NCBI RefSeq assembly: GCF_004114955.1
Contig: NZ_CP030053.1
Span: 3,906,001 to 3,970,000 of the forward strand
DNA from: Bradyrhizobium guangzhouense
Lineage (GTDB): Bacteria; Pseudomonadota; Alphaproteobacteria; Rhizobiales; Xanthobacteraceae
Length of the DNA: 64,000 nt
Reading direction: 5' to 3'
Shown here: piece by piece, positions 16,261 through 24,525 of the stretch
Layout: each line of letters opens with the position of its first letter
Position numbering within the stretch: the first letter of the stretch is position 1
Position numbers and translations under genes: made by a program
The notes under the pieces: model-generated
Told to the model about the DNA's origin: nothing
What the model saw: the letters and a program-made list of their open reading frames with translations, nothing else
Databases searched by the model: none

Positions 16261-16713
16261 ATGCGTTATCTCCACACCATGCTGCGCGTGCGCAATCTCG
16301 ATGTCGCGCTGAAGTTTTACCAGGATGCGCTGGGGCTGAAGGAGGTGCGGCGGATCGACAACGACAAGGGGCGGTTCACGCTGGTGTTCCTGTGCTCGTC
16401 GGACGATCTCGAGGCGCTGAAGCAGCAGCCGCAGACGCGCGGCGCGCCGCTGGTCGAGCTCACTTACAACTGGGACGAGGAGAAGTATGGCGAGGACCGC
16501 TTCTTCGGCCATCTCGCCTATGAGGTCGACGACATCTACGAAACCTGCGCGAAGCTGCAGAAGGCCGGCGTCACCATCAACCGGCCGCCGCGCGACGGCA
16601 ACATGGCCTTCGTCCGCTCGCCCGATCTGCACTCGATCGAAATCCTGCAGAAGGGCGAGCCGAAGGCACCGGCCGAGCCGTGGGCCTCGATGCCGAATAC
16701 CGGTCATTGGTAA
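16261..16713 (+). CDS. gloA: Lactoylglutathione lyase (glyoxalase I)
   Basis: The 150-aa protein has the four metal ligands of glyoxalase I at the expected spacing: His5 (MRYLHTM), Glu66 (LVELTYNW), His84 (FGHLAYEVDD) and Glu127 (HSIEIL). It isomerises the hemithioacetal of methylglyoxal and glutathione to S-lactoylglutathione in the cytoplasm. The two halves are the usual paired beta-alpha-beta-beta-beta modules. It follows AGGGAG at good spacing. It marks the return to chromosomal-type, GC-rich sequence after the island. Confidence 0.95.
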   Translation: MRYLHTMLRVRNLDVALKFYQDALGLKEVRRIDNDKGRFTLVFLCSSDDLEALKQQPQTRGAPLVELTYNWDEEKYGEDRFFGHLAYEVDDIYETCAKLQKAGVTINRPPRDGNMAFVRSPDLHSIEILQKGEPKAPAEPWASMPNTGHW

Positions 16714-16785
16714 GACCTGACAGCAGGAACCAGCGCCGCTTCGGAGCGTTCACTCCCAGGACAAATGCTGATGGAGGAGAACGCG

Positions 16786-16866
16786 ATGGGACGCGGAATT
16801 TTGCTGTGGCTGCTGGGTGTGCCGATCCCGGTGATCATTCTGTTGTGGCTGTTCTTCGGCCGCTGA
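16786..16866 (+). CDS. Micro-protein of 26 aa, single membrane helix
   Basis: The frame reads MGRGILLWLLGVPIPVIILL and ends WLFFGR. A strong GGAGGA site lies seven bases upstream. The peptide is a single hydrophobic helix with a Pro-Ile-Pro kink and Gly-Arg at each end, as in a trans-membrane micro-protein. I recall this type as frequent in Bradyrhizobium and relatives, but no function is known to me. It is 72 bases after gloA and might be co-transcribed. Confidence 0.7.
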   Translation: MGRGILLWLLGVPIPVIILLWLFFGR

Positions 16867-16873
16867 TTCCTGA

Positions 16874-16981
16874 GCAAACGCATTTTGCGTTTGTCTCAAG
16901 CGCAAACGCGCTTAGCGTTTGTCGCTCCGGAGCAAACGCATCTTGCGTTTGTCTCCTGCGCAAACGCATCTCGCGTTTGTC
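16874..16981. repeat. Four tandem 22-bp palindromes
   Basis: Units start at 16874, 16902, 16932 and 16960, i.e. 28-30 bases apart. Each has the form GCAAACGC-n5-6-GCGTTTGTC and can form its own CAAACGC/GCGTTTG hairpin. Unit 2 is the most diverged in the loop (GCTTA). No related copy was noticed elsewhere in the window. Confidence 0.85.
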
Positions 16982-17003
16982 GCGGATCGGCTATCCGGCA
17001 ATG

Positions 17004-17032
17004 AAGCTCCGCTCCTCCGGGCGGAGCTTTTT
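17004..17032 (+). terminator. Intrinsic terminator after the micro-protein
   Basis: AAGCTCCGC (17004-17012) pairs with GCGGAGCTT (17021-17029), followed by T. It closes the gloA/micro-protein/repeat unit. Confidence 0.8.
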
Positions 17033-17118
17033 GCATGAGAGGCGCGCGGCAAACAACGTCGCTGCGTGCGGCGAATTCGGCTATCACCCGCGATAAATAA
17101 ACTCGCGGGAGAGGCCTC

Positions 17119-17757
17119 ATGCCGGACACACAGCTGACGATCTGGGGCCGCGCCAATTCGGTCAACGTGCAGAAGGTGCTGTGGTGCCTGACGGAGCTCG
17201 CGCTGCCCTATCAGCGCATCGATGCCGGCATGGCCTATGGCAAGACCCGCGAGCCCGGCTATCTCGCCATGAACCCCAATGCGCGGGTGCCGACGCTGGT
17301 CGAGGGCGACTTCGCGCTGTGGGAGTCCAATTCGATCATGCGCTATCTCTGCATGGCGCATGGGCGCGGCACGCCAATCTATCCGGAGGCGCCGCGACAA
17401 CGCGCCGGCGTCGACCGCTGGCTCGACTGGACGCTGTCGATGGTGCAGCCGGTCGACCGCCCGGTGTTCTGGGGCATCGTGCGCACGCCGCCCGCCGAGC
17501 GCGACATGGTCAAGGCGCAGAAGGATGCCGATGCCGCCGCCGAGGTCTGGGCGATCGCCGATCACCACCTCGCCTCGCGGCCGTTCATGGAGGGCGATGC
17601 GTTCACGCTCGCCGACATCGCGATCGGTTGTTATGCGCGGCGCTGGCTCGGGGTCGAGGGCATCACCCGCCCGGCGCAGCCGCACCTGACGCGCTGGCTC
17701 GCCGCGCTCGGCAAGCGGGCGGGATTTGCCGAGCATGTGGCCCCGCCGATGTCGTGA
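17119..17757 (+). CDS. Glutathione S-transferase
   Basis: This 212-aa protein has the GST thioredoxin-like N-terminal half: LTIWGRANSVNVQKVLWCLTELALPYQ with the catalytic-region Ser (ANS), cis-Pro in ARVPTLVEGD, and WESNSIMRYL. The helical C-terminal half contains FTLADIAIG, the conserved N-capping box. Such enzymes conjugate glutathione to electrophiles or act as peroxidases; substrate unknown. GGGAGAGG precedes the ATG. Placement near glyoxalase I suggests a shared detoxification theme, but the two are separated by a terminator. Confidence 0.93.
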   Translation: MPDTQLTIWGRANSVNVQKVLWCLTELALPYQRIDAGMAYGKTREPGYLAMNPNARVPTLVEGDFALWESNSIMRYLCMAHGRGTPIYPEAPRQRAGVDRWLDWTLSMVQPVDRPVFWGIVRTPPAERDMVKAQKDADAAAEVWAIADHHLASRPFMEGDAFTLADIAIGCYARRWLGVEGITRPAQPHLTRWLAALGKRAGFAEHVAPPMS

Positions 17758-17827
17758 GCCGCCGGCGCGGCTTAAGGCACGGTGAGCGCAAGCCAAATTG
17801 CCGTCGGCGCGCAAAAATGCCCGCGCC

Positions 17828-17865
17828 GGGTTTCTACTGTGCATGGGGTTGTTTTCGCGTTTTGG
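17828..17865 (+). repeat. Dispersed 38-bp repeat, copy 1
   Basis: GGGTTTCTACTGTGCATGGG, continuing through GTTGTTTTCGCG. The inverse copy lies at 41244-41281 with only a few mismatches. It is not coding in either place. Confidence 0.7.
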
Positions 17866-17890
17866 CTCGAAGGGGGCCTGGTGCCAGCCC

Positions 17891-18121
17891 TCAGCGCCCG
17901 ACCGCGGTGTCGACGCGGGCCGTCCCGCTGATCTTGACGCAGGTCCCCCCGACCATGGTGAAGCCCAGGCCATAGGCGGCGCAGGCATTGGCCTTGGCCG
18001 TCCCGCCGGCGCCCTTCAGCGGCAGGGTCTTGGCCGAGGGATCGGTGGGCGGCAGGCGCAGGGGCTCGGCCGCGGCGGCGGTAGTGATCGCGAGCGAGAC
18101 GAGGATGAGAAGGGCACGCAT
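17891..18121 (-). CDS. Secreted 76-aa protein with a porin-type cysteine motif
   Basis: A signal peptide (MRALLILVSLAITTAAAAEP) is followed by CAAYGLGFTMVGGTCVKISGTARVDTAV. The pattern C-x2-YG-x-GF-x4-G-T-x-C-x-K-I-x-G is the N-terminal signature of Rhizobiales porins, where the two cysteines lie just before the first barrel strand. Here the protein stops right after, so it is a stand-alone version of that motif with no barrel. It may be periplasmic or outer-membrane associated. No frameshift continuation is visible downstream, so it is not simply a broken porin gene in this window. Confidence 0.65.
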   Translation of the reverse strand: MRALLILVSLAITTAAAAEPLRLPPTDPSAKTLPLKGAGGTAKANACAAYGLGFTMVGGTCVKISGTARVDTAVGR

Positions 18122-18168
18122 GCGGCCCTTGTAGCGTGGCGGGCGACCGGGCGCCATCCGGGGCGGGT

Positions 18169-18423
18169 TTAGAGGAACCTGATGCCCGCCGACTTGCCGC
18201 GGCGCCAGACCACCTGGCAGCTCCGCCCGGTCCGCGCGTCCCGCGCAAAGGCCATCCGGATCACGCCCGGAAGCTGGCTCGCATCCTCGTCCAGCGTGAT
18301 CCTGGCGCCCGAGGCCGAGATGTCCTGGACCAGGCAATGCCGCGCCGCGAATCCGCCGTCGAGCGTGATCCAGGCGTGCTGCGACAGCAGCTTGCGGGCT
18401 GCGCGCTTCTTGGGCTGAGGCAT
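18169..18423 (-). CDS. PilZ-domain protein, 84 aa
   Basis: Starting MPQPKKRAARKLLSQHAWITL, the protein carries KKRAARK as the basic motif and VQDISASGARI as the D-x-S-x-x-G motif, followed by strands VIRMAFA and SCQVVWRR. This is a minimal PilZ domain, expected to bind cyclic di-GMP. A longer upstream reading is open but lacks a family match. It is next to the small porin-motif gene in the same orientation; 47 bases separate them. Confidence 0.8.
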   Translation of the reverse strand: MPQPKKRAARKLLSQHAWITLDGGFAARHCLVQDISASGARITLDEDASQLPGVIRMAFARDARTGRSCQVVWRRGKSAGIRFL

Positions 18424-18650
18424 CGGCGAAAAGATCTCCCGCCCCAGCGCTAGCCCAGGGAACCCTAAAAAACCGTTGAAATCGCCGCCCGAACCAGCCC
18501 GGGGCCGGCTATCCACCGCCGGCCAAAGACCCTGCCGGAACGGCTTGCCCGGGAGCGCAAAGGCCACTATACGTTCGCCCGCTGCAAGCCGCCGGGCCCG
18601 ACTCGGGCGGCCAGCGGGCCTGTCGCCAGGTGCGACGTGGCCTTGCGTTT

Positions 18651-18725
18651 GCTCCCTTCGTCTATCGGTTAGGACGCCACCCTTTCACGGTGGAGAGAGC
18701 GGTTCGATTCCGCTAGGGAGCGCCA
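18651..18725 (+). tRNA. tRNA-Glu (anticodon TTC)
   Basis: The acceptor stem GCTCCCT pairs with AGGGAGC, with discriminator G and encoded CCA. The D arm contains GGTTAGGAC. The anticodon loop CTTTCAC has TTC. The T arm is GCGGTTCGATTCCGC. It is complete at 75 bases including CCA. Confidence 0.97.
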
Positions 18726-18744
18726 CAGCAAGCCGCAATCCCCC

Positions 18745-20385
18745 TCACCTTGCCGCCGCGAACGCGCCCTGCACCTTGGCGCAGGCGAGCCCGACCGCGT
18801 AGACGTGGATCCCCTCGATCACGCAATGGTCCGGCTTCAGGGCCAGCAGCCCGATCGCATTCTCGGTGTCGAGCTCCACCGCGGAACGGACGATGAGGCA
18901 GGGATAATCGGCCGCCAGCTTCTCGTAGCTATACGGACGAAAGTCGTTCTTCAGCACGTGCGTGTAGGTGTTGTGGTCCAGCAGCGGCACCGTGAAGGCC
19001 CTGGCATAGCCGGTGGAGAACCGCTCCCGCATCGGCTGGTCGCCCCACAGCTGCAGCGTCATGTCCCAGCCGTGGTTCATGTCGTCCTCCGGCGCGCGCG
19101 TGAACATGCCGGAGACGTTGGCGCAGGCGGGTCCAGCCATCACCACGGCCTTCGAGAGCCTGGCCCCGATCGCATTCAGGGCAGACGATTGCAGCGCCGC
19201 AGCGCGGGCGTCGATCAGCGTGCTCGCGCCCATGGCAACACACAGGCCGCCGGCCACGAGGCTCAGTGCGGCCGCCGGGATGGCCGGGACGAGACGCTTG
19301 ATCTGCACCACGACCAGGACGAGCACGCCGCCGGTCAGGACCCAGGGCGCCATCATGTAATGCAGAGCAAAATGCTTCGAAGTCGCCACCAGATGGGCGG
19401 CAAAGATCAGCACGGCAGCGCTGAGCGACAGCTTGACCGGCTCCCGCCATGTCCGGTTTCTGATCCACGACGCCAGCGCCACCAATGCGGCCGCAACGTA
19501 GACGCCAAGCACGAGCGGCGCCGATACAGCGATCTCGCGCATGTTGGACCAGAAGGTCTTGAAGTCGATGAATCCGGGCTCGCCTTCGCCGTAATAGCCC
19601 TTGTGGGTGGCGATCTGCACGAGCCACCCGAAACCGCGCGTGATCGTTCCCGGATTGAAGATCAGGCTGAAGGCAACGAAACCGATCGCCCCGGTGAGCA
19701 GGGCGGCGGCGAACGCGCGCCGGTTCCTGAGCAGGCACACGGCGAACAGCGCCTGCGGCAGATAGAGATATTTGGTCGAGAACCCGAGCGCGAAGATCAA
19801 TCCGGACGCAACACCGAGACCTGTCTCCGGCGCATGCTCGTCGAGCGTCGCCTTGACCACGATCGCCATGCCGAACAGGGCAATGGCGACCATGAGGCTC
19901 TCCGGCGCGAGCACCGTCTGGTAGTGGAACGCATCGGGATGGACGAACGCGCCGGCCTGGAACAGCATCGCGGCGATCGCGCTTCGCGTGGTGCGGCCGA
20001 CGATGACACCGCCCGCCAGCAACGCGCCGGTGAGAGCCAGCGCTTCGCCCGTCCGCGCCGCATAGGTGATCGCATCGTAGTGCTTGAGCCCGAACGCGAC
20101 GATATCGTCGGCGCGGGCGAGCAAGGCCCAGCCTCTGACGACCAGTTCGACGAGAAGCGTCGTGGTCGTTCCCGGATGATCGAACTTCAACGAGCCATAT
20201 CCGGCGGCGGCCACGAGCCCGTTCATGGTGTACGCCGACTCCGGATCGACCTGGACACCCCACACCGCCTGCCAGGCCGAATAGAGCAACGTCGCCGCCA
20301 GATACAATGACGGGACGACGAGGATCAGAGGAGTTCTGATCCTCCCGCTCATGCGTGCATCGGGAAAGCTGCAATCCCCTGACAT
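18745..20385 (-). CDS. Polytopic membrane protein, glycosyltransferase-39-like
   Basis: The 546-aa protein has about ten hydrophobic helices, starting at LILVVPSLYLAATLLYSA. The arrangement is that of the GT-C fold (PMT/ArnT-type): a first luminal loop with acidic residues (VQVDPESAYTMNG) before a run of helices, and a soluble C-terminal part from about residue 400. GT39 enzymes use polyprenyl-phosphate sugars. The loop DPESAY could be the catalytic acidic loop, but that is inference. An internal ATG (MSGRIRTPL) eleven codons later is an alternative start. It lies 9 bases after the methyltransferase/GT2 fusion, so the pair is an operon. Confidence 0.6.
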   Translation of the reverse strand: MSGDCSFPDARMSGRIRTPLILVVPSLYLAATLLYSAWQAVWGVQVDPESAYTMNGLVAAAGYGSLKFDHPGTTTTLLVELVVRGWALLARADDIVAFGLKHYDAITYAARTGEALALTGALLAGGVIVGRTTRSAIAAMLFQAGAFVHPDAFHYQTVLAPESLMVAIALFGMAIVVKATLDEHAPETGLGVASGLIFALGFSTKYLYLPQALFAVCLLRNRRAFAAALLTGAIGFVAFSLIFNPGTITRGFGWLVQIATHKGYYGEGEPGFIDFKTFWSNMREIAVSAPLVLGVYVAAALVALASWIRNRTWREPVKLSLSAAVLIFAAHLVATSKHFALHYMMAPWVLTGGVLVLVVVQIKRLVPAIPAAALSLVAGGLCVAMGASTLIDARAAALQSSALNAIGARLSKAVVMAGPACANVSGMFTRAPEDDMNHGWDMTLQLWGDQPMRERFSTGYARAFTVPLLDHNTYTHVLKNDFRPYSYEKLAADYPCLIVRSAVELDTENAIGLLALKPDHCVIEGIHVYAVGLACAKVQGAFAAAR

Positions 20386-20394
20386 CGTCGCGGC

Positions 20395-21846
20395 CTAGAT
20401 CGCCTTGATCTTGAGGAAGGCGAAAGCCACCATCTTCAGCAACATCCAGCCATGTCGAAACCTCGAGATCTGGGTCTCGCCATAGGTGCGTGCGGCGTAG
20501 CGGATCGGCAGATCGACCGATTTCAGATTGAGCTTCGATGCGCCAAAGATCAGGTCGAAATCGCCGAACGGATCGAAATCGCCGAAATAGGCCTTGCCGG
20601 CCTTCAGGCGCTGATAGTCGCTGCGGCGCAAAACCTTGGTGCCGCACAGCGTGTCGGTATAGCGCTGATTGAGCAGCCAGGAGAACAGATAGGAAAAGAT
20701 CTTGTTGGCGATCAGATTGAGAAACCGCATCGCGCCGTCATCCATGGGATAGACCAGGCGCGATCCGTTGATGAACTCGCCCTTGCCCGACAGCAGCGCC
20801 TCGGCGAATTTCGGAATCTGCTCCGGCGGCATGGTCAGGTCGGCATCGAGGATCATCAGCACGTCGCCGCGCGCGGCGTCGAAGGCGGTGAAGACGGCGT
20901 CGGCCTTGCCCTTGCCGGGCTGACGCATCACCTTGATGTCCTTGGATGGATACGCCCGCTTCACCCGCTCCATCTCCTCGAAAGTGCCGTCCTGACTGTG
21001 GCCTTCGACGAAGATGATCTCGATATCGCTGCAAAAGTCGGGAATGCGTTGGACCGCAGGCTCGATGTTGCCACGCTCGTTGCGCGCCGGAACGACGACG
21101 GTAGCCGAGGCGAATTCTTCCCTCGCCTTGCGGCTGGAGCGCGCCACCATATAGTGCCGCAAGGCCAACTGGCGGATCCCCGGCAGCACGCTGACGAAAC
21201 GATTGAGGAAGCGCCCAAGCCCGAATATCCGGACTGGCGAGAGCACCCGCTGCTCCGACTTCACCGGATCGAAATCCGCAAGCCTGGCAAGGTCGCGCAA
21301 ATCGGGCGGCGACAGCACGTTCTGCTCGGGTTGCGGCATCCGCAGGCCGACGAACTCGGCGAATTTGAGCACCGGGTACCAGAGATGCGAGAAGTAACCG
21401 ATCACCAGCCGCGTGTCCCGGGTGCAGAGCGGATGCAGCTGGGCGATGAATTTCTGGCAATCCTCCAGCGAGCCGATCGTGTCGAGGACGAGGATGTAGT
21501 CGAACGGGCCCTGCAGCGCATCGAGCGTCGCGGGGTCCTCGGCATCGCCTTCGACGAAGGTGAGATCAGGGTGGCGCTGCCGCGCGATTGCAATTTGCTT
21601 GCGGCAAAAATCCAGTCCAACCCCATGTGATGGCGCGAGGCTCGCGAGCGTATCGCCGACGCCGCAGCCGATGTCGAGGACGCGACTCCCTGCCGGAATC
21701 AGAAACCGAAGATAGCGCTCATCCTCCTGGTGGAAAAAGCTGTTCTTCTCGCGCCATGCGACGCGGTCGGTGGCAAGGCGGTCGGCTTGGTCGAGAATGC
21801 CAGCTTTCCGCGAAGACAGGCAGCCGGACGTCACGGTCATGTCCAT
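20395..21846 (-). CDS. SAM-dependent methyltransferase fused to a family 2 glycosyltransferase
   Basis: Two enzymes are joined in one 483-aa protein. Residues about 45-200 are a class I methyltransferase: VLDIGCGVGDTLASL is motif I. Residues about 245-470 are a GT2 (GT-A fold) domain: ATVVVPARNERGNI, then FVEGHSQDGTFEEM, then LDADLTMPPE, the DxD-type metal site. The C-terminus resembles DPMS-type enzymes that charge polyprenyl phosphate. An adjacent polytopic GT39-like gene fits as acceptor: the fusion would make a lipid-linked sugar and the partner would transfer it. The start is uncertain (ATG at 21846 or 21840); further upstream sequence is not protein-like. Confidence 0.8.
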   Translation of the reverse strand: MDMTVTSGCLSSRKAGILDQADRLATDRVAWREKNSFFHQEDERYLRFLIPAGSRVLDIGCGVGDTLASLAPSHGVGLDFCRKQIAIARQRHPDLTFVEGDAEDPATLDALQGPFDYILVLDTIGSLEDCQKFIAQLHPLCTRDTRLVIGYFSHLWYPVLKFAEFVGLRMPQPEQNVLSPPDLRDLARLADFDPVKSEQRVLSPVRIFGLGRFLNRFVSVLPGIRQLALRHYMVARSSRKAREEFASATVVVPARNERGNIEPAVQRIPDFCSDIEIIFVEGHSQDGTFEEMERVKRAYPSKDIKVMRQPGKGKADAVFTAFDAARGDVLMILDADLTMPPEQIPKFAEALLSGKGEFINGSRLVYPMDDGAMRFLNLIANKIFSYLFSWLLNQRYTDTLCGTKVLRRSDYQRLKAGKAYFGDFDPFGDFDLIFGASKLNLKSVDLPIRYAARTYGETQISRFRHGWMLLKMVAFAFLKIKAI

Positions 21847-22158
21847 GGCAAGACGTGGGCCTGCTTGAGCCCGCCCGAACTGAAACCAACTGCAAAACCA
21901 AACGCTGCTGCGAAACACGCAGCAATCACGAAAATAGCCATCAATATGGTCCCCCCAGACCTCTCGGTACACAAGCGCAACTGGGGGGCGAGATCAACAG
22001 GAAGATGCCCGTCGAGGGATGACGCGAGAGGCAGGTATCGGGCTCATAAGATCCGCCATCCGGGCATGAACCTTCCCGCCCCTTGCCTCCGACCAAGGTC
22101 TGGAGGGATTTTATCGCCCGCCGGGATGCCCCACGGATTGAAGGACCTGGTTAGGCCC

Positions 22159-22824
22159 ATGGAACAGCGCAAATCGACCTTGGATGGCCAGCCCGGCGCC
22201 GGCACCCCGACGACCACGCCGCCGGCGTGGATGCATCCTTCGGCGTCCTATTCGCCGGACCGACGCGCCAAAATGCTGGAGCACATGGCGCGCGCCAGAT
22301 CGGTGCCGCAACACCAGCCGACTGCCTCACCGGTGCCGCCGCGAAAGAGCGGCCTGGACATCCTCGGTGATCTCTTCGGCTACATCGTCCTGTTCGGCGC
22401 GATCGCCGTTCTGTGCATGTCGCGCATCCCTCTCTATCTCGGCGCGTTTCTGTTCCTGACCGACGACGAGCGCATCGAAAGCGCCTTCGCGGCGGTCGGC
22501 GTCCAGTTCAAGCCGAATGCGGTTGGACCCGAGCTCATCAAAGGCTTCGCGTCATGGTTCGGATGGATCGCCCTGCTCGCATCTTTGCGAGCTCCCGCCC
22601 CTGTCTGGCTCGCGCCGTTCCTGCCACCGTCGCAGTCTTGGGGCTTCATCGCCGGCATCGCGCTTGCGCTCGCCGCCGTCGAAGCGCTCGGATCGCTGGC
22701 GATGCGATGTGCAACGCTGTGGTTCGGATGGGATCTCCGGCTCGATAACCTGACCTTTACGACGATCAAATTCCTGATCGCGATCGGCGCGCTCGTACTG
22801 GTGATCTTGTTCGGTAGCGTCTGA
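22159..22824 (+). CDS. Hypothetical membrane protein, 221 aa
   Basis: The N-terminal 80 residues are polar and disordered-looking (QPGAGTPTTTPPAWMHPSAS). At about residues 75-100 lies the first membrane helix (DLFGYIVLFGAIAVLCMSRI). About four further helices follow, ending in TTIKFLIAIGALVLVILFG. The short soluble part between helices (DDERIESAFAAVGVQFKPNA) has no motif I can name. It is divergent from the glycosyltransferase operon. The ATG used here gives the coherent protein; a longer upstream reading is not plausible. Confidence 0.6.
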   Translation: MEQRKSTLDGQPGAGTPTTTPPAWMHPSASYSPDRRAKMLEHMARARSVPQHQPTASPVPPRKSGLDILGDLFGYIVLFGAIAVLCMSRIPLYLGAFLFLTDDERIESAFAAVGVQFKPNAVGPELIKGFASWFGWIALLASLRAPAPVWLAPFLPPSQSWGFIAGIALALAAVEALGSLAMRCATLWFGWDLRLDNLTFTTIKFLIAIGALVLVILFGSV

Positions 22825-23042
22825 CGGCCACCTTAGTTCTGAACTGCCGAAGCAGTCGCAATGACGTGGTTGTGAACGTGTGCGCCTAATAATCGGGACG
22901 TTTTGCCGCCGCGCCCGGCACACAGCCGACCCGCCCGTTTACCGGAAATTTACCCCTGCTCCTGAGCTCTGGTATCATTTGCTTAGAATTTGATTGCTAC
23001 CGTGGAATTACGGAAACAATCCGAAACATCATTTTGGCGCCC

Positions 23043-23669
23043 ATGTCCGTCGCAGAGTTCCTCAGGCAGCGTGCAGTGGACGTAACGGTGAACGGCAGCT
23101 ATTCGCTGCATCGCTGGTACGATTGCGAGGGCAAGCTGCGAAACTTCGCCTGCCGCACCAAGCGGGTATCGCCTTTCCGTATGATCGTGGACGTGCCGGT
23201 CGTCGGCAAGATCGGCGAGCGCGTGACCTCCTACTTCCAGGATTTCGGCGAATTCCAGTGCACCATCAGCGCAACGCTCAAGTCGGGCTTCCTGATGGAG
23301 CTCGAGATGACGCGGTCGCGTCGCGCCTGGATGTCGGAAAAGCTGACCTGGCTCGAGAAGAAGCAGAGGGACGAGAGCATCCAGGAGCTGCGGCGCGACG
23401 CGCGTTTCGTTCCGCAGGCCTCCCACACCGTTCTGACGCTCGCCGACGGCAGCAGCCATTCCTGCTTCATCATCGACGTCTCAACCGCCGGCGTCGCGAT
23501 CTCCTGCGAATACGACCCGCCGATAGGCACTCCGCTTGCAGTCGGCGCCTGCGTCGGGCGCGTCATCCGCAAGTTCGACAATGGCTTTGCGGTGAAGTTC
23601 GCCGAGAAGCAGCAACGCGACGACCTCGTCCGTCTGCTGGTGCGCCAGAGCGTGCCGCAGCCAGCTTGA
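23043..23669 (+). CDS. PilZ-domain protein, 208 aa with two PilZ-like halves
   Basis: Residues about 120-200 form a PilZ domain: ELRRDARFVPQ supplies the basic motif, and IDVSTAGVAISCEY the D-x-S-x-x-G motif. The N-terminal half (CRTKRVSPFRMIVDVPVVGKIGERVTSY) also looks like a beta-barrel PilZ-related domain lacking one signature. Such duplicate PilZ proteins occur in Bradyrhizobium-type genomes. A role in cyclic di-GMP sensing is the family expectation; only the C-terminal copy keeps both motifs. It is transcribed alone. Confidence 0.75.
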   Translation: MSVAEFLRQRAVDVTVNGSYSLHRWYDCEGKLRNFACRTKRVSPFRMIVDVPVVGKIGERVTSYFQDFGEFQCTISATLKSGFLMELEMTRSRRAWMSEKLTWLEKKQRDESIQELRRDARFVPQASHTVLTLADGSSHSCFIIDVSTAGVAISCEYDPPIGTPLAVGACVGRVIRKFDNGFAVKFAEKQQRDDLVRLLVRQSVPQPA

Positions 23670-23782
23670 CGTCGCCCGGCTCGGCCTCCTGCGGCTGCCC
23701 TATCCCGGCCCCAATGCAGGATCAGCCTTCGACGGTCCGGCGTGCTGGACGTCATTTTGCAGGCTTGCGATCGGGGGACCGG

Positions 23783-24040
23783 ATGGCAGTCGACAAGATC
23801 ACAGTTGACAAGATCACTTGGGACCGGGTCGGACGGGTGACCGCGCCCGGACGCTACATGTACACATTCGGCTGGTTGACGATTACGGCCGGTGATCTGG
23901 ATATCTGGAAACAATACCCGCAAGCCGCGTTCACGCTGCTCGCACACGGCTCCGAGCCGGACGGGACCATCGCCGGGGAATTCCATCTCGGCGCCTTCGA
24001 TGTTGCGCCCGACGCCTCATCGCCGATCACCACGCATTGA
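23783..24040 (+). CDS. Hypothetical protein, 85 aa
   Basis: It begins MAVDKITVDKITWDRVGRVT, with a short internal repeat (VDKIT twice). It continues with a hydrophobic-aromatic middle (YMYTFGWLTITAGDLDIWKQYP) and a His-containing polar end. It looks like a small soluble beta-rich protein. No signal peptide and no known domain. A weak GGGGGACCGG stretch precedes the ATG. It is followed directly by another small frame with a four-base overlap. Confidence 0.5.
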   Translation: MAVDKITVDKITWDRVGRVTAPGRYMYTFGWLTITAGDLDIWKQYPQAAFTLLAHGSEPDGTIAGEFHLGAFDVAPDASSPITTH

Positions 24041-24117
24041 GCGTCGGAAACGACGGCCTGACCGCCTATGCGCCAAGCGCAGAGGAAAACGGGAACGCAT
24101 GGCATGCGCATTGCTTA

Positions 24118-24282
24118 ATGATTGTCATGATGCAGATCCCAGCCGTCGACCAGGCCTTCCTGCTGTTCCTTCTCGTCTCCTGCCTTGGCACGTGCCTCGT
24201 ACGCGCCCTCTGGGAGTTGGAGCAGATCCGAGCTCGCCGAATTGCGTCACCGCCGCGCCAACGCGCAACCAAGCGGGACTAG
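24118..24282 (+). CDS. Small single-pass membrane protein, 54 aa
   Basis: From the ATG the protein reads MIVMMQIPAVDQAFLLFLLVS. It has one hydrophobic helix (AFLLFLLVSCLGTCLVRAL) and a basic tail (RARRIASPPRQRATKRD). A TTG overlapping the previous gene's stop could add 27 residues, but that N-terminal part is not protein-like. Ribosome site weak. The single-helix plus basic-tail layout supports a real inner-membrane micro-protein, at modest confidence. Confidence 0.4.
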   Translation: MIVMMQIPAVDQAFLLFLLVSCLGTCLVRALWELEQIRARRIASPPRQRATKRD

Positions 24283-24525
24283 GTACGCGCGTTGCCCGGG
24301 CGCGGCCGCGCGCCTCTGGACTCGCTGTCCGCGGACGTGCATCGTGAAGAAACTGACGCACCAACTTGATCTGACTTAGCAATTCCGGTCCAAGAACAAA
24401 CGCGGGACTGTTACCATCGACAGCAGGACGGTCGTGTCATGCAATTGACCGCGCTGGTGTTCTACACGTAGCGGTCCTGATGAACGCCAGCTGTCGAGCT
24501 TGTTAAGCGACGGGACAGCCAGCGC

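Noticed and set aside
16874..16981. CRISPR array
   Set aside because: Repeats are palindromic 22-mers separated by only 6-8 bases, and there are no cas genes.
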